A DNA stretch of 64,000 nucleotides from Valencia hispanica (Eukaryota; Chordata; Actinopteri; Cyprinodontiformes; Valenciidae). A model generated the notes under the pieces. It ran no database searches. It was not told the origin of the DNA and was given only the letters and a program-made list of their open reading frames with translations. This document shows, piece after piece, positions 44,351 through 56,337 of the stretch. Positions within the stretch are counted from its first letter, which is position 1; every line of letters starts with the position of its first letter. The stretch lies in assembly GCA_963556495.2 (NCBI GenBank), contig OY747707.1, forward strand, positions 33,997,871 to 34,061,870, given 5' to 3'. The position numbers and the translations under genes are program-made.

Positions 44351-47300
44351 ATTTCTGCTCTGAACACCCCGAGAAATTCAACTATTATTTTCAAGTACTG
44401 TTCAATTAAAGAAACAGTCCTGCCACCAGTAGAATTAGCAATATATTTTATCTCCCTAATGAAACAATCTTTAAACATGCATATAATCTCCTAGAGACTG
44501 CTAGCTGTGTGTTTGTCAGCAGATCAAAGAGTTAATATAAAAATAAAGTTTATTCAGGAATTCTTGTTTAACTTTTGAAATGGCGATATAAAGAATGTAT
44601 CTGTCAGACAGCAGAGATGTTTGGTTTGAAACAACAAACAGAGCCTGCGTGTCTCAGGGGTCAAGCTGGAATGCAGGAAACTAGCAGCTGGGAGATGCTT
44701 CTGCTTCTTTCAGGGAACGCCTTAGAAATGAATAGCAGATGGAGGAGGGAAGGGATAAAAGTGAACGGAATAATTAAAATTAGGTGAAGAATTACATGAA
44801 TATGTAAAGAAAAGTCTCTTAATTCAGTGTTGCTGCAAGTGACCCTGTTATCTTTATTAAAAAAGCAATTTAGAAGCTTTTGCTCTTTCACAAAGCATTC
44901 ATCCCTTAGTCAACACTGATTATTTAAAGATAAAAGGTTGCCTCATTCTGAAGTGAACTGAATTTCTTCCCGCTATGGAGCTCAGTGAAAGCAGCGAGCC
45001 TCGGCTGTCAGTCAATAGATATTGTTCCTCATAGTTCTAGAAGGCTCATTCTTAACCACTTTCTTTTCAAAGATTCAGTGTCCTTGGTTTTATATTTCAC
45101 ATGACAGCATCAAACAAGAAACACAACCCAAAAACCAGATGTCTGAATTCTTAAGAACCACCGATTGAGTATCTGAGATGGTGAGCGCAAAAACCACATT
45201 GTGGATTCAGGTGCAGTAATCGCTTCTGTTCCACTCAGTTAGCACTTGTAATTCTCAGACAGGGAGCAGACTGGAGCAAGAAATGGGACTGAAAGAGGGA
45301 ATAAAAATCATGAAGGCTAGAGATAGAACACATCACTGATGGGGTAAACATGTTCAAAGCCAGCCTACACTTTTATCTGATAATTGTTTTGAATCTGCCC
45401 ATGTACCTCAGAGTTGGCTGAGAAATCATTTGGATATGTGTGTGAGCAAAGGCTCTGATCCAAGCACAGAGGTCTTTTAGAATTTGCCCACAAACCCATG
45501 AAATGAGCACTTCTGTATGAGAGAATTCCTGAACAAAGATGAAGCAGAAACATAACCCTCACATGTACTTATACGCTTGCCTCCCCGGAAATTAAGAATC
45601 AGAACATGAAAGGATCAGATAAAAACACTTTGCACTTTGCCCTCTCAATCCAATTTCCCTCAGTTGCTCCTTCACTCTCTTTGTCCTTGTCAGTGCCCTC
45701 GTTGTCCCTCTACCTACCGTGGCTCTTGATTTGACTGGGTGGTGTGTTGTGACCCGAGGGACGCAGACGTCCCAGAAGCCACTCAGACCTCCATCAAAAG
45801 ATGAATTTAAAAGTATAAAATCCAGTACAATAAAAACAAATTTTTCTAAAAGATTTACAGATTTTAACTGAACTTTTTAGTTCAGTTCAAAGGTTCATTT
45901 GGGGTTCAGTAGCCCTGAGGCCTTCTAAGAGACGTTTGGTTTGAAGTCTCGGAGGTCATCACTTTTCTTCAGGCTATGTGAAATTACTACAATTGAATAA
46001 AATTCTAAAACGGAAACTTCCAAAAATCTTTTGTTTTAAGGCTTAAAAAAAAACTCTTCTTAACGTGCCATAGTGATATAGTAGTTAAGAGTAAAACTGT
46101 TTGGGGCTCAAAATAAAATTATTGGTCCAGCCGTCATCTTCAGGCTGCATTACAGCAGGAAATAAGAACAACTGGGATGGAAGATGACCTGAGGCCTTGG
46201 TTCTCAAGTGCAAAAGGGATGAATTACACTTTGCAGTCTGGGCGTCAAGGAGAACAAGACATAGACATTGTGATCCTTTAGAGGTGATTATGGGTCACAC
46301 ACAAAACCCATTAGATGGATTATACATATATATATCCCTTATTTTCTGAGAACATATTGGGATCCCCCAGAATGAGCTGGAGAGCGTTGCTACATGGAGG
46401 GATGCCAAGGTTTCCATTCTGAACCATGACCCAGTCTTGGATGAAAGGAACACAATAAATGAATAGATATTTATAAACGTAGATTATTATTAAACCAGTT
46501 TTATTTTATGTTAATGTACAATCAGACTGTAGCAGGATATACTATTTTTTTTTAACTGTAAAACGTAGAAACCCAGTTGATAGCTAAATAAAAGAGTACA
46601 GTTTTGATGATTTTTTCCCTTCCGGGTTTTCATTAGGATTTGAGGAAACCAAATAAAATAAGCTGCTAGTTTTCTTTTACTTATGAAACCACTGTAATAT
46701 TTTTAGCACTGAACATCAAAACACTCCTCACAGCTCGAGTTCAGAGTTGGTGCTCAGAACGATCACAACCCAACCTGCTGCTAAGGGGAAAGTTATCTCA
46801 GCAGGTGCAAGCCAGAATCTTCATTCCTTCTTCAGCTGTAGTTCAGCCAACCATTCAAAATGTTCAAGGACCACATGATCAAATCACGCTAAACTTCACT
46901 TCTCTGTCTCATTCTTCTAGCAAGAAGTGTGGACATGTTTCACACCTAATAAGTGATTTATAATTTCTACAGATGCATTATATAAATGACATACCAGTAG
47001 GATGCAGGGAGAGCAGCGCTGCACAGAAACAGAGAGAACATGAATAATGATGGAATTTGTGTAGGATGTAACTCTGTAGGTTTGACCCCCAAAAAAATAA
47101 TCTTACAAAACATACTTTCAGAACAAAGTCACTTAAATATTCACAAAAAAGATAAAAAGCTGCAATATAAAATATTAGATTACATAAATGAAAAAGAATA
47201 TATTTTTTTCCATTTGTAAATGACTTTTTATATCTTCAATGAATGGCTTCTTTACGTATGACAAGTCAAGGTCTTGAAGCACCCACCACCAGGTTTTCTT

Positions 47301-48950
47301 GTTAGTTCTTGTTAGTTTATTGCCAGGTGTAAGATGACACACACATTCCAAGTTCCACTTTTGAATCATCCATCCACAACCGATTTTCTCAATAGTCTTG
47401 AGAGTTATTAAGCTATTTTTGTTAAATATGAAATTGGCCTCTCTGTTGTATTTGGCCTGTTGTGGTATTCCTCTTGGAGCTAGATTATATTTTTGATCAC
47501 TCTCTTTTCTATTTCTTTTTTATTTCCCAAAGTACTAGAAATGGCTTCTCATCTGTTCTTAAATTTCTTTAGATTGCAGCAGGATGTGGTGCTTTTTGAA
47601 ATCTTTTGACCTACTTCATGTTACCAAACATGTTCTCTTTAAGGCATTTCTTGATTCCCAGTAGTATTTGAACCAAAGAAATTTAGTTGAGTAAATTTTT
47701 TTTTCATGATTTAAACAGCGATTGATTTAATTTGAAACTAAATCATCCTATGATTCTTGCTTTTTGTATTTACCCATTTTATCTTTGATATGACAAATTT
47801 GCTTAACGATAGGACATATTTAAATTTGAGAACTGACAAAAACATCTTATGTCATATCAAAATGTAAAGAGGGTGAAACAAATATGAGAATGTTGCACGT
47901 TTGTCTCACCAATACAGGACCCATGTACATTTTTCCAGTGTTGAACCATACCGTCAAATCCTTTAAGGGAGGAATGCGAAAATGTGGGTGAACAGATAAA
48001 AAGAATTAACTTCCAGACAGGTTTCACACTTTCTATCCTGAACAGCGTCCAACAATTCAATCATGAATTATAAACTAAGTTCAAAGCTTTACTTTATTTT
48101 TTCCCCCTCAATCTGCTTAGCTTCTATGCCAGGACACTGGCAGAGAAGAAGATTTACAAAAGCAGCACAGCTGTGAGCCAGAGCAGCCGAACAGAAGAAA
48201 AACAGCATTGTCCATGAGAATAAACCTCATTAAAGTGCATAAAGTATTTCCCAGACCAGCAGGTTTGATTGTGTCACAGTTGCTAATTTCTGCGAACATA
48301 ATAAAATATCCTAAACATGTCTGTACCCCCTCTGTGTAATGCTGATCGACATTATGTTTACTCAGATGTGTGACTAAAGGTAGGGCATATTCAAAGTGAG
48401 TAATTTAATCAGGCTTGGTTGGTGCACAAAGGCCCAATTAGAGTGAACCTTAGGCAATGTCCAAAATCAAAGTGGATGTTAAGAAAACAGCAGAAAAGAG
48501 GAAATCTGCTCTGCTTGTCACAGAGAATGAAGATAAAGTGGCACTTGAGAAATGGCACAGAACACAGAATATCTGGACAGCGGAGGGCGATAATTAGACA
48601 CAAGTGTGACTGATTGGAAAAATATAAAGGAAGGATGGGGAAAAAAGGAGGAAGGTGCCAGAAAACAAACACTCACCCACCTTGCACTGCCTAGGGAACA
48701 CCATTCCAAGGTTATGTGTTGAGACTGAATGGTAGCATCTCTGGAAGCACATCACACAAGATATAACATGTGCACACTCATAAAGAGCGAGATTTACTGT
48801 TTCTTATAAAGGTTCATGAAATTACAGTAATCGAAAGATGATGGCAGAGGGATGAAATATTTTTTACACTTTCTACTGGAAAGAACATGAAACAGAATGG
48901 TTATTTAAGACAACCGGGGAAGAAATTTTGCAAAGCAAATTGATCTGAAA
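44351..48950. other. Intergenic sequence, nearly featureless
   Basis: No host exon is recognised. At about 46345-46475 a short LINE-type tail (CATATTGGGATCCCCCAGAA to AATAAATGAATAGATA) resembles a common fish repeat end. Near 47420-47640 the text may be an old repeat, but I cannot name it. Confidence 0.4.
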
Positions 48951-49053
48951 TTATTCACAATTATTCACAGTTTCATATTGTGTTGCAAGACAACCCCTAA
49001 AGCTCTTAAAATCCTGCTCTCATGTTTCCTGTTGTTTGGGGTGTTTTTAAACT

Positions 49054-49195
49054 GGGAAGGGAAGGGAAGGGAAGGGAAGGGAAGGGAAGGGAAGGGAAGG
49101 GAAGGAAGGAAGGAAGGAAGGAAGGAAGGAAGGAAGGAAGGAAGGAAGGAAGGAAGGAAGGAAGGAAGGAAGGAAGGAAGGAAGGAAGGAAGGAA
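49054..49195 (+). repeat. (GGGAA)n passing into (GGAA)n microsatellite
   Basis: About nine pentamer units GGGAA are followed by about 23 tetramer GGAA units without interruption. The long apparent open frames here encode only Gly/Lys/Arg/Glu repeats and are not genes. Confidence 0.97.
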
Positions 49196-51503
49196 CTGAC
49201 TGACTAATACTACCATCTCATATTACATCTCCAAGCAGTTTACTCATTTAGCGCTAAATGACTGCATAAAGCCATCTCACACCACGTTACATAAACATAC
49301 TAATTTTAAGTGACTTTCATTTAATCCATTGCTGGCAGTCCAACACAAAATCCAATTTGGTCAAATTAAAATGTCACCAAATCACTTAGGAGAGCTTAGA
49401 CATGCTGGAAATCTGTTGAAGTGCTGCTTGGCTGGTGATCAAATTGTGAATGCTACAGTCAGTACGTTTACATGCACATCTAAACCAAATTTTGGCAATA
49501 ATCGGATTAATAGCTTAACCAGAATAGGAGCCTTTATCCCAGTTTACATGTCACAATTATTGAATGAAGTGCATTCAACTCCGCAATGTTAGGTGGTGAC
49601 ATTTGGCCTATAGCATCACACATATAAACAAATGCAAAAGCAATAATTCTGCGTTCTCTTACTGCATGTAAACACACCGACTGTCTATTGCTTGGTAAGG
49701 TTATGCAAGAGCATTATTTTCCTATAAAGAAACCACATTTGGTGAAACTTGGACAAAACATGATTCAGTTATGAAAGTAGCACTTTATTTTTCTTACTTC
49801 AAAAACAGATGCTGGCTGATGGCTCTTTGCGAAACACAAACCAAGTTTTTTTTATATCTCTGCAACAGAAGCTGCTTTATTGCTTGTGAATACATTTATG
49901 TCAATTGATTCCTCTAAGAAAACCATGTTATTGTTCATTGTACTCTGTTTTGAGCATGTTTATCTCATCACATATCATTCCTTTTACAGGACAAAGAGGA
50001 TTCCTATCCAATTGTACAGAATCCAGTTAGAGCAAATACATTTATAACAATCCCATTTGAATCCAGTACCAGTCCACAAACATAAATTTTCTGTATTCTA
50101 AACACATTAGCAGAGAAAATAAATTCTCAATTCACTGTACAAAATCATTAGATTTTGGTGGGATGAAAAACCCTGATAGTTTATGTTCCACTGCTGCATA
50201 TAATCACAGCACATGGTACTCCTCATCTTCAATAACCAAAGCCACCTGGATGTGAGCAAAAACGGTGCAAAACCATAAGGAGGAATACAACCTAAAAGCA
50301 TTTTCATCAGTAGGAGATGCAGTCAGGAGATGAGTTGGTAGTGTGGAGGAGCTTTTCACAAGTCTTTCTAAGAAAAGACAGTAAAATGGCCTGAAAAAAA
50401 TGAGATGCGTCAGAGAAGAATAAAACTTAGAGAACAAGATAGAGCGGCCGTTATGTTGTCAGTGCTTTATGACAGCCATAAATGTTTGAGGACCTACATG
50501 CTTTCTGTTGTAACTCTTCATCCATAAATGATATAATCTGTAAGTCATTTTGGTTCTGATGTGGCCGTATTACTGTCCAATGACATTATTTCATCAGGTT
50601 CTGCTGCAACAGGTAATTTCGAAGCTGGTTCTGTCACCCACCTCTTCACACATTCACAGACTGCACTCTGTATTTCTTTGGTTAGAAATAAATGCAGATG
50701 GAGCAGACATGAATGAAGGAGACGGGTTGTGTTTGGAATGGAACAAAGGTGTAAATGTGACTTTTGCAGTACTCTTAAATGACACAGACAGAAAAGACAA
50801 GTTTTCTTTCTGCGTGTTACTTGGCTATGTCAGTATAAAGAATGTCAAAATCTTAATAGTGAAGCTGCTACTAAAAGCACGGTACAAATTACTGCCGCTT
50901 CGGCTCTACCCTTCTCTTTATGGGCTTCTTGCCACTACTTGATGCATCCTTTGTTGTGAAGAATATAGAAGTCTTGGCTTTCAATCCATCCTGGCTCCTC
51001 TGAAAGGCAAATCACTAAAAACAGAGTTTTACGCTCTCTTCTAGCAGACTTTTTGTTTGTCTGGTAGAACTCTCGCCCACTTGAACGTTTGCCACTAAGA
51101 CAGCACGGTCACAGTCTTTGTCAAGCACTCTTTAACAACCTAGCTTTTGAAGGAGAGCTGCAGATGTGATATTAGCTCTGAGTGTGCCAGAGAAGGCCAC
51201 AGAGACTTGTCTGTGTCTTTTGAGAGGTAATGTTGTAAAAAACAAGCAAATTAGACCGGGCAGAGAGGCTAACAAGAGTGGCACTAGAAATGTATAGGGG
51301 CAGGTAGATTGAGGTGGTGTGGAAATGGTGTGACAGATATGTTAGAGCTGTAGAGGGGATTAGGCTCTTGGCCTCTTAAAGTCTGCAGTGCTCTGTTGAT
51401 GAAATCAGGGAAGAATGTTACGCTCTGATTCTTTTAGGAGGACCTGGACAGGATGGAACCTTCTCTGACGATGAGGCAGAAGGGAAAGAAGCCACAGATA
51501 CAG
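49196..51503. other. Intergenic sequence, no gene recognised
   Basis: Apart from the MITE at 49456-49683, nothing could be classified. An open frame at 50550-50942 has no family resemblance. Confidence 0.4.
49456..49683. mobile_element. Short MITE, 228 bp
   Basis: Left end CAGTCAGTACGTTTACATGC and right end (inverted) CAGTCGGTGTGTTTACATGC match at 17 of 20 positions. It has no coding sequence. The target duplication is unclear. Confidence 0.6.
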
Positions 51504-52257
51504 CACCTTGGAAAAGTAATTTTACCCAAGGAACGTTTCCACATTTTGTCACATTAAAACTAGAAACTTTAATGTGTTTTATTTATATTTTATGTGGTAG
51601 ACAAAGTAGGGTAGCGAATGTGAAGGAGAAGTAAAATAATACAACATTTTTCATATTTTTTTTGCTTCCAACAAATGTATCATGCAGTTGCTTTGATTCC
51701 CACAGAATCAATAGGCAAGGCAAGGCAAGGCAATTTTATTTGTGTAGCACACTTTCAACAGCAGGGTAATTCAAGGTGCTTTACATGATTTGGTGATAAA
51801 AAATAAAAAATAAAAATGAAATATAACATTGGAAATTAAAAGTAAAAAAAAAAAAAAACACATATTACACAATAATTTGTTGAACCGCGTTTAATCTAGA
51901 AGCTGAACGTTTGGCCCATTTTCTTTGCAAAAGCGCTCAAATTCATTCGCACTGGATGAAGAGTGACAATCAATTTTCAAGTTTTGCCACAGTTTAAAAT
52001 GCATTTTGATCTGGGCATTGGGGCTATTGGGTGATATTTTATTTTATTTTGGGGTATCTGTTTAGTGGAGGGTGAAAACAAAGACATTCCAAACTTATCA
52101 GATATATTTTCATTAAGTTCTGAAAATCAAGTAACACAATCCTTCCACTTAAGGACTGCGCACAACATTGATTTGGTCTTTCTATTATCACAACAAAATA
52201 CATAAAGCATGAAGTTGCAAAGTTCAGTGGGCAGTGAATACTTTTGTAAATCTGTGT
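51504..52257. mobile_element. Tc1-like non-autonomous element
   Basis: The left part (CAGCACCTTGGAAAAGTAAT, TTTCCACATTTTGTCACATT) and the right part (GCAGTGAATACTTTTGTAAA) match the ends of a widespread fish element family. It has no transposase. It is interrupted by an L2 3' fragment. Confidence 0.5.
51717..51860 (-). mobile_element. L2 LINE 3' end, severely 5'-truncated
   Basis: A (GGCAA)n tail followed by TTTTATTTGTGTAGCACAC and CAGGGTAATTCAAGGTGC is the reverse complement of the 3' UTR of the L2 at about 4030-4100, so both come from one family. Confidence 0.85.
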
Positions 52258-52799
52258 AAGAATAAGCTGTCACGAATCCGGGGTGTCTCTACCTTTCTGG
52301 TTGACGTCCACCAGGGAGCGTGAACAGCAGATCCTGTAAAACCAAGGCATAAAACCATAAGTCCAACATTGCATAAATCCTTTCTTTTTTTGTTTTTGAT
52401 TTCATGTGTCCTGTCTGGCCATGTGGCCCTCAAAACCAAGTGGAGTACCAAGTAGAAGCCCAACGGATTCACTTTCACAAGGGGAGCATTAAGGCTTTTG
52501 CTATAGTACTCTGTTTGATATATATGTGTAAGACATTTTTATTAGAAATTACTGTGTTTTTTTTATTTTATATTATGGACACAGAGACAGGGGCTGCACA
52601 GTGGTGCAGTTGGTAGAACTGTTGCCTTGCAGCAAAAAGGTCCTGGGTTCAAATCCCAGCCTGGGGTCTTTCTGCATGGAGTTTGCATGTTCTCCCTGTG
52701 CATGCGTGGGTTCTCTCCAGCTTCCTCCCACAGTCCAAAAACATGACTGTTAGGTGAATTGGTTTCTCTAAATTGCCCTTAGGTATGAGTCTGTGTGTA

Positions 52800-53909
52800 C
52801 AGTCGGGGCCAAAAGTTTTGAGAATGACACAAATATTAGTTTTCACAAAGTTTGTTGCAAAATTACTTTTAGATCTTTGTTTCTGTGATGTATTGAAATA
52901 TAATTACAAGCACTTTATACGTTTCAAAGGCTTTTATTGACAATTGCATGACATTAATGCAAAGAGTCAGTATTTGCAGTGTTGGCCCTTCTTTTTCAGG
53001 ACCTCTGCAATTCGACTGGGCATGCTCTCAATCAACTTCTGGGCCAAATCCTGACTGATAGCAACCCATTCTTTCATAATCACTTCTTGGAGTTTGTCAG
53101 AATTAGTGGGTTTTTGTTTGTCCACCCACCTCTTGAAGACTGACCACTAGTTCTCAATGGGATTAAGATCTGGGGAGTTTCCAGGCCATGGACCCAAAAT
53201 TTCAACGTTTTGGTCCCCGAGCCACTTAGTTATCACTTTTCCCTTATGGCACGGTGCTCCATTGTGCTGGAAAATGCATTGTTCTTCACCAAACTGTTGT
53301 TGGATGGTTGGAAGAAGTTGCTGTTGGAGGGTGTTTTGGTACCATTCTTTATTCGTGGCTGTGTTTTTGGGCAAAATTGTAAGTGAGCCCACTCCCTTGG
53401 ATGAGAAGCAACCCCACACATGAATGGTCTCGGGATGCTTTACTGTTGGCATGACACATGACTGATGGTAGCGCTTACCTTTTCTTCTCCGGACAAGCCT
53501 TTTTCCAGAAGCCCCAAACAATTGGAAAGAGGCTTCATTGGAGAATATAACTTTGCCCCAGTCCTCAGCAGTCCATTCACCATACTTTCTTGATATTCCT
53601 ATACATTGTTGATTTAGGTGCAATTTTAGTAGCCACAATATCCTTGCCTGTGAAGCCATTTTTATGCAACGCAAAGATGGCTGCACGCGTTTCTTTGCAG
53701 GTCACCATGGTTAACAATGGAAGAACAATGATTTCAAGCATCACCCTCCTTTTAACATGTCAAGTCTGCCATTCTAAGGACTATGCAATCCATCTGATCA
53801 CTGTTCATAACATTCTGGAGTATATGCAAATTGCTATTATAAAAACTTAAGCAGCAACTTTTCCAATTTCCAATATTTATGTAATTCTCAAAACTTTTGG
53901 CCACGACTG
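52800..53909 (-). mobile_element. Tc1/mariner element, 1110 bp, internally deleted
   Basis: TA dinucleotides flank it (52798-52799 and 53910-53911). Terminal inverted repeats of about 26 bp begin CAGTCGGGGCCAAAAG and CAGTCGTGGCCAAAAG. It carries a defective transposase on the minus strand. Full-length relatives are about 1.6 kb. Confidence 0.94.
52960..53708 (-). pseudogene. Tc1 transposase, deleted and catalytically dead
   Basis: The N-terminal helix-turn-helix piece starts at the ATG at 53708 (KETRAAIFALHKNGFTGKDI). After about 40 codons, near 53580, it is joined out of frame to the catalytic part beginning GEWTAEDWGKVIF. The first catalytic Asp (SDE in relatives) reads SNE, and the second (HDGAPC) reads HNGAPC. 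The third is kept in GNSPDLNPIEN. A TAG follows, and the end IAEVLKKKGQHCKY is still readable. Confidence 0.88.
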
Positions 53910-54589
53910 TACATGGTTGTTTGTGTACATGTCTGTGTTGCCCTGTGATGGACTGGCAACCTGTCCAGGGTGTACCCTGCCTCTCGCCCCTTGACCGCTG
54001 GAGATAGGCACCAGCCCCCCCGCAACCCTGCATGGGATAGACGGGTATAGTAAATGGATGGATGGATGGATGGACACAGAGACAGAAAATAAAGGGGAAG
54101 AAAAAAAGAAGATGAAGAAAGGTAGGAAAAAAAGTTAAGAGGGAGAGGGTAAGTTGAAGATACAAGAGAGGAATGGGAACAAAGAACATAAGAAAACATC
54201 CCAGTCCACCTGCAGGACAGCAGGGAGAGGGAAATAAACAACAACAAAACAAATCAAGCAATGCGAACCAAGAACTACAGAACCACAACCCACAAATAGA
54301 TATATGAATACAATAACAGCGTATCTGAAAAGCTCATGGTACAGATTATTACAAGATTTTGTAATGTTAACCTAAGCCCAAAAAGGTATTTTTGTGTGTG
54401 GGTGCGTGTGTGTGTATGACATGCTGGTGCATATTAGGTTTCTCCATACGAGTGTTCAATAGCTGGTGTGAGGGGCCATCGATCCGCCTCTCGGGAATGG
54501 ACGCAGACACAAAGGAGATTGGAGCCATAGACATACAAAGGACCCCCAGAGCGCCACACCAATAAATAAACAAAAATCCTTTCTTGTGT

Positions 54590-55739
54590 TTTAAAGACAG
54601 CTGTATGATGGAGAATCAAGGCCACCTAAAGACGGAGGAGAAAGAGAGGAAAATGCAGTTGTTTGTTACTTAATTGTTTTAAGATTAAACCTAATGAGAA
54701 AAAGTCAGAAAGGTGTATCAACAACAATGTTAAAATGTGAAAAATGAAGGGAAAAGTGTAAACCAAACCACCATGCCTTGTGTAAATAAGTTGGAAGGGT
54801 TATTCTTCAGAACAGGATTTACTAGCAAATAATTTATTTCTCTTTTAGCATACAAGCATACTGTGAACAGACAAACTTGCTTAGAAAGAACAATTTAAGC
54901 ATTCTGCTCTTTTCCCTTTATTCTCAATGTTTTGATGTTAAATCAAAATTTTACTTTCATATTGATATTTTAACTACATTCTGTAATTGAAAGGAAAACA
55001 AATAATGGACACATGAATACAGGACCTGAGGGGTCGACACTTGGATGCTGGCAGGAGTTTTTTTGCAGCCCAGTATTCTGCAGGATGGGAGCCTGCGTGT
55101 GTGCTTGGTTTTGGCCCGTAGTGCAGATACTTAATCAGAGTGTGATATGGAGAGATTGAAAGCCAGATAAAGGTCTTGGGCTATTTGTCATGTCTCCTCC
55201 AAGCAGCTTCTGCAGTGTGTTAGGTTTCAGTGTCCTGAAGGGGAGGGCACTGCAATCAAGAAGCGATTACAGGATTGCATCAGCCTTAAGCTCTTGAGCA
55301 GTTCTTGTGTGACATAATTCAGGAGTGTTCCTGTTAGTCAAAGGGCTGGATATACTAGTTAGTTTTCTACACAGCACAAACTGGAAAGTCAGTGCTGGAC
55401 ATGATTTAATAAAGGGCACAAGTGACCTGTCTGCAGCTCTTTCTTCATACCTATCCTGTTATTCCAACGCAATGAGGATAACCTCATGAAGCCACCATTC
55501 TTTAACTTTATCAGTTCACACTGATCGAACAAAGGATTTGCTTCCAGATGATTAACTTTCAAGCCTTCAACTGTTTACTCTCATTGATGTTCTGTAGATA
55601 CTTCACAGAGGTGTGCCATCACCCCAACTTCTCTATGAGGAGGACAAATCCCTCCCACTTTTAAGAAACAATACAAAAGGAGTCAGGTCATGGAAAGAAC
55701 AGGGTTCCATCAAGCAATACTTTGGGTGTCTAAAGTACC
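54590..55739. other. Intergenic sequence, nothing recognised
   Basis: No exon, repeat end or structure was identified. Confidence 0.4.
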
Positions 55740-56337
55740 TTTACTCTGACACCCCGATTAAAATTCAGTGCTACCATTTTTCTTCAAAAGTCCCCTAATT
55801 GAGTCCCACTGTGTATAAATCCAGCTGTTCTATGGAGGCCTTAGAGGTTTGTTAGAGAACACTAGAGAACAAAAAGCATCATGAAGGCAAAGGAACACAG
55901 CAGAGGTCAGGGATAAAGGAGTGAATTCTAAAGAGTTAGGATATAAAACATCTCACAGAGCACTGTTCAGTCCATTATCTGGAAATCGAGACAGAATTGA
56001 ATACAACTGTGCAACTGCCCAAAAAAACATGGCTATCCACATAAACCGAATGTCGATGCAAGGAGTGCGTTAACAAGGCAAGAGGCTGTTACAGTAACAG
56101 GACAACTATCAGTCACGCACTCCACAAATGATGAGACCATCAGAGGTTCTGGTTTTCTACAAGTTACAGGACAAAGCAATCATGAAGAAGAAGTTGCTCT
56201 AGTTAGATGAGAGCAAAAATTAACTTTTTTTCCCAAAATAAAAACTGTTAGAGTCTGTAAAACACTTGAGACCGTGGAGAAGTTTCAACTTTCATCAGAA
56301 AAACGATCCTAATCCCAGAATGAAATATATTCACAAG

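Larger units (their letters stand above)
52591..54069 (+). mobile_element. SINE-like repeat with tRNA-like head and (GGAT)n tail, interrupted by Tc1
   Basis: The head GGGGCTGCACAGTGGTGCAG with GTTGGTAGAACTG and the B-box-like GGTTCAAATCC resembles a tRNA promoter. The tail is TGGATGG repeats. The flanking 16-mers ATGGACACAGAGACAG (52575-52590 and 54070-54085) are identical, although the last ATGG could belong to the tail. The body without Tc1 is about 367 bp. The family is common in teleosts. Confidence 0.75.
52387..54573 (-). mobile_element. Retroposon copy 2, 5'-truncated, carrying nested insertions
   Basis: It matches 43070-43776 in reverse order: the 5' part at 54573-54086 (GCTCTGGGGGTCCTTTG on the minus strand) and the 3' part at 52575-52400 (CTTCTACTTGGTACTC). 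It has an A-rich tail on the minus strand. The flanking 12-mers AAATCCTTTCTT (52375-52386 and 54574-54585) are identical. The body without insertions is about 690 bp and lacks the GC-rich head, as expected of LINE-driven 5' truncation. Confidence 0.75.

Noticed and set aside
49054..49195. Possible CRISPR-like or telomeric array
   Set aside because: There are no spacers, and the unit is neither TTAGGG nor a repeat-spacer pattern; it is a simple microsatellite.
48965..49216. Long open frames over the GGAA repeat on both strands
   Set aside because: They encode only Gly/Lys/Arg/Glu or Pro/Ser/Phe/Leu repeats dictated by the microsatellite; this is not a gene.
50550..50942. 130-codon plus-strand open frame
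   Set aside because: No recognisable domain, poor codon signal, and no flanking splice pattern or repeat hallmarks.
52605..52665. A functional tRNA gene
   Set aside because: The A- and B-box-like text is the head of a SINE-like repeat; no complete cloverleaf or anticodon arm could be drawn.
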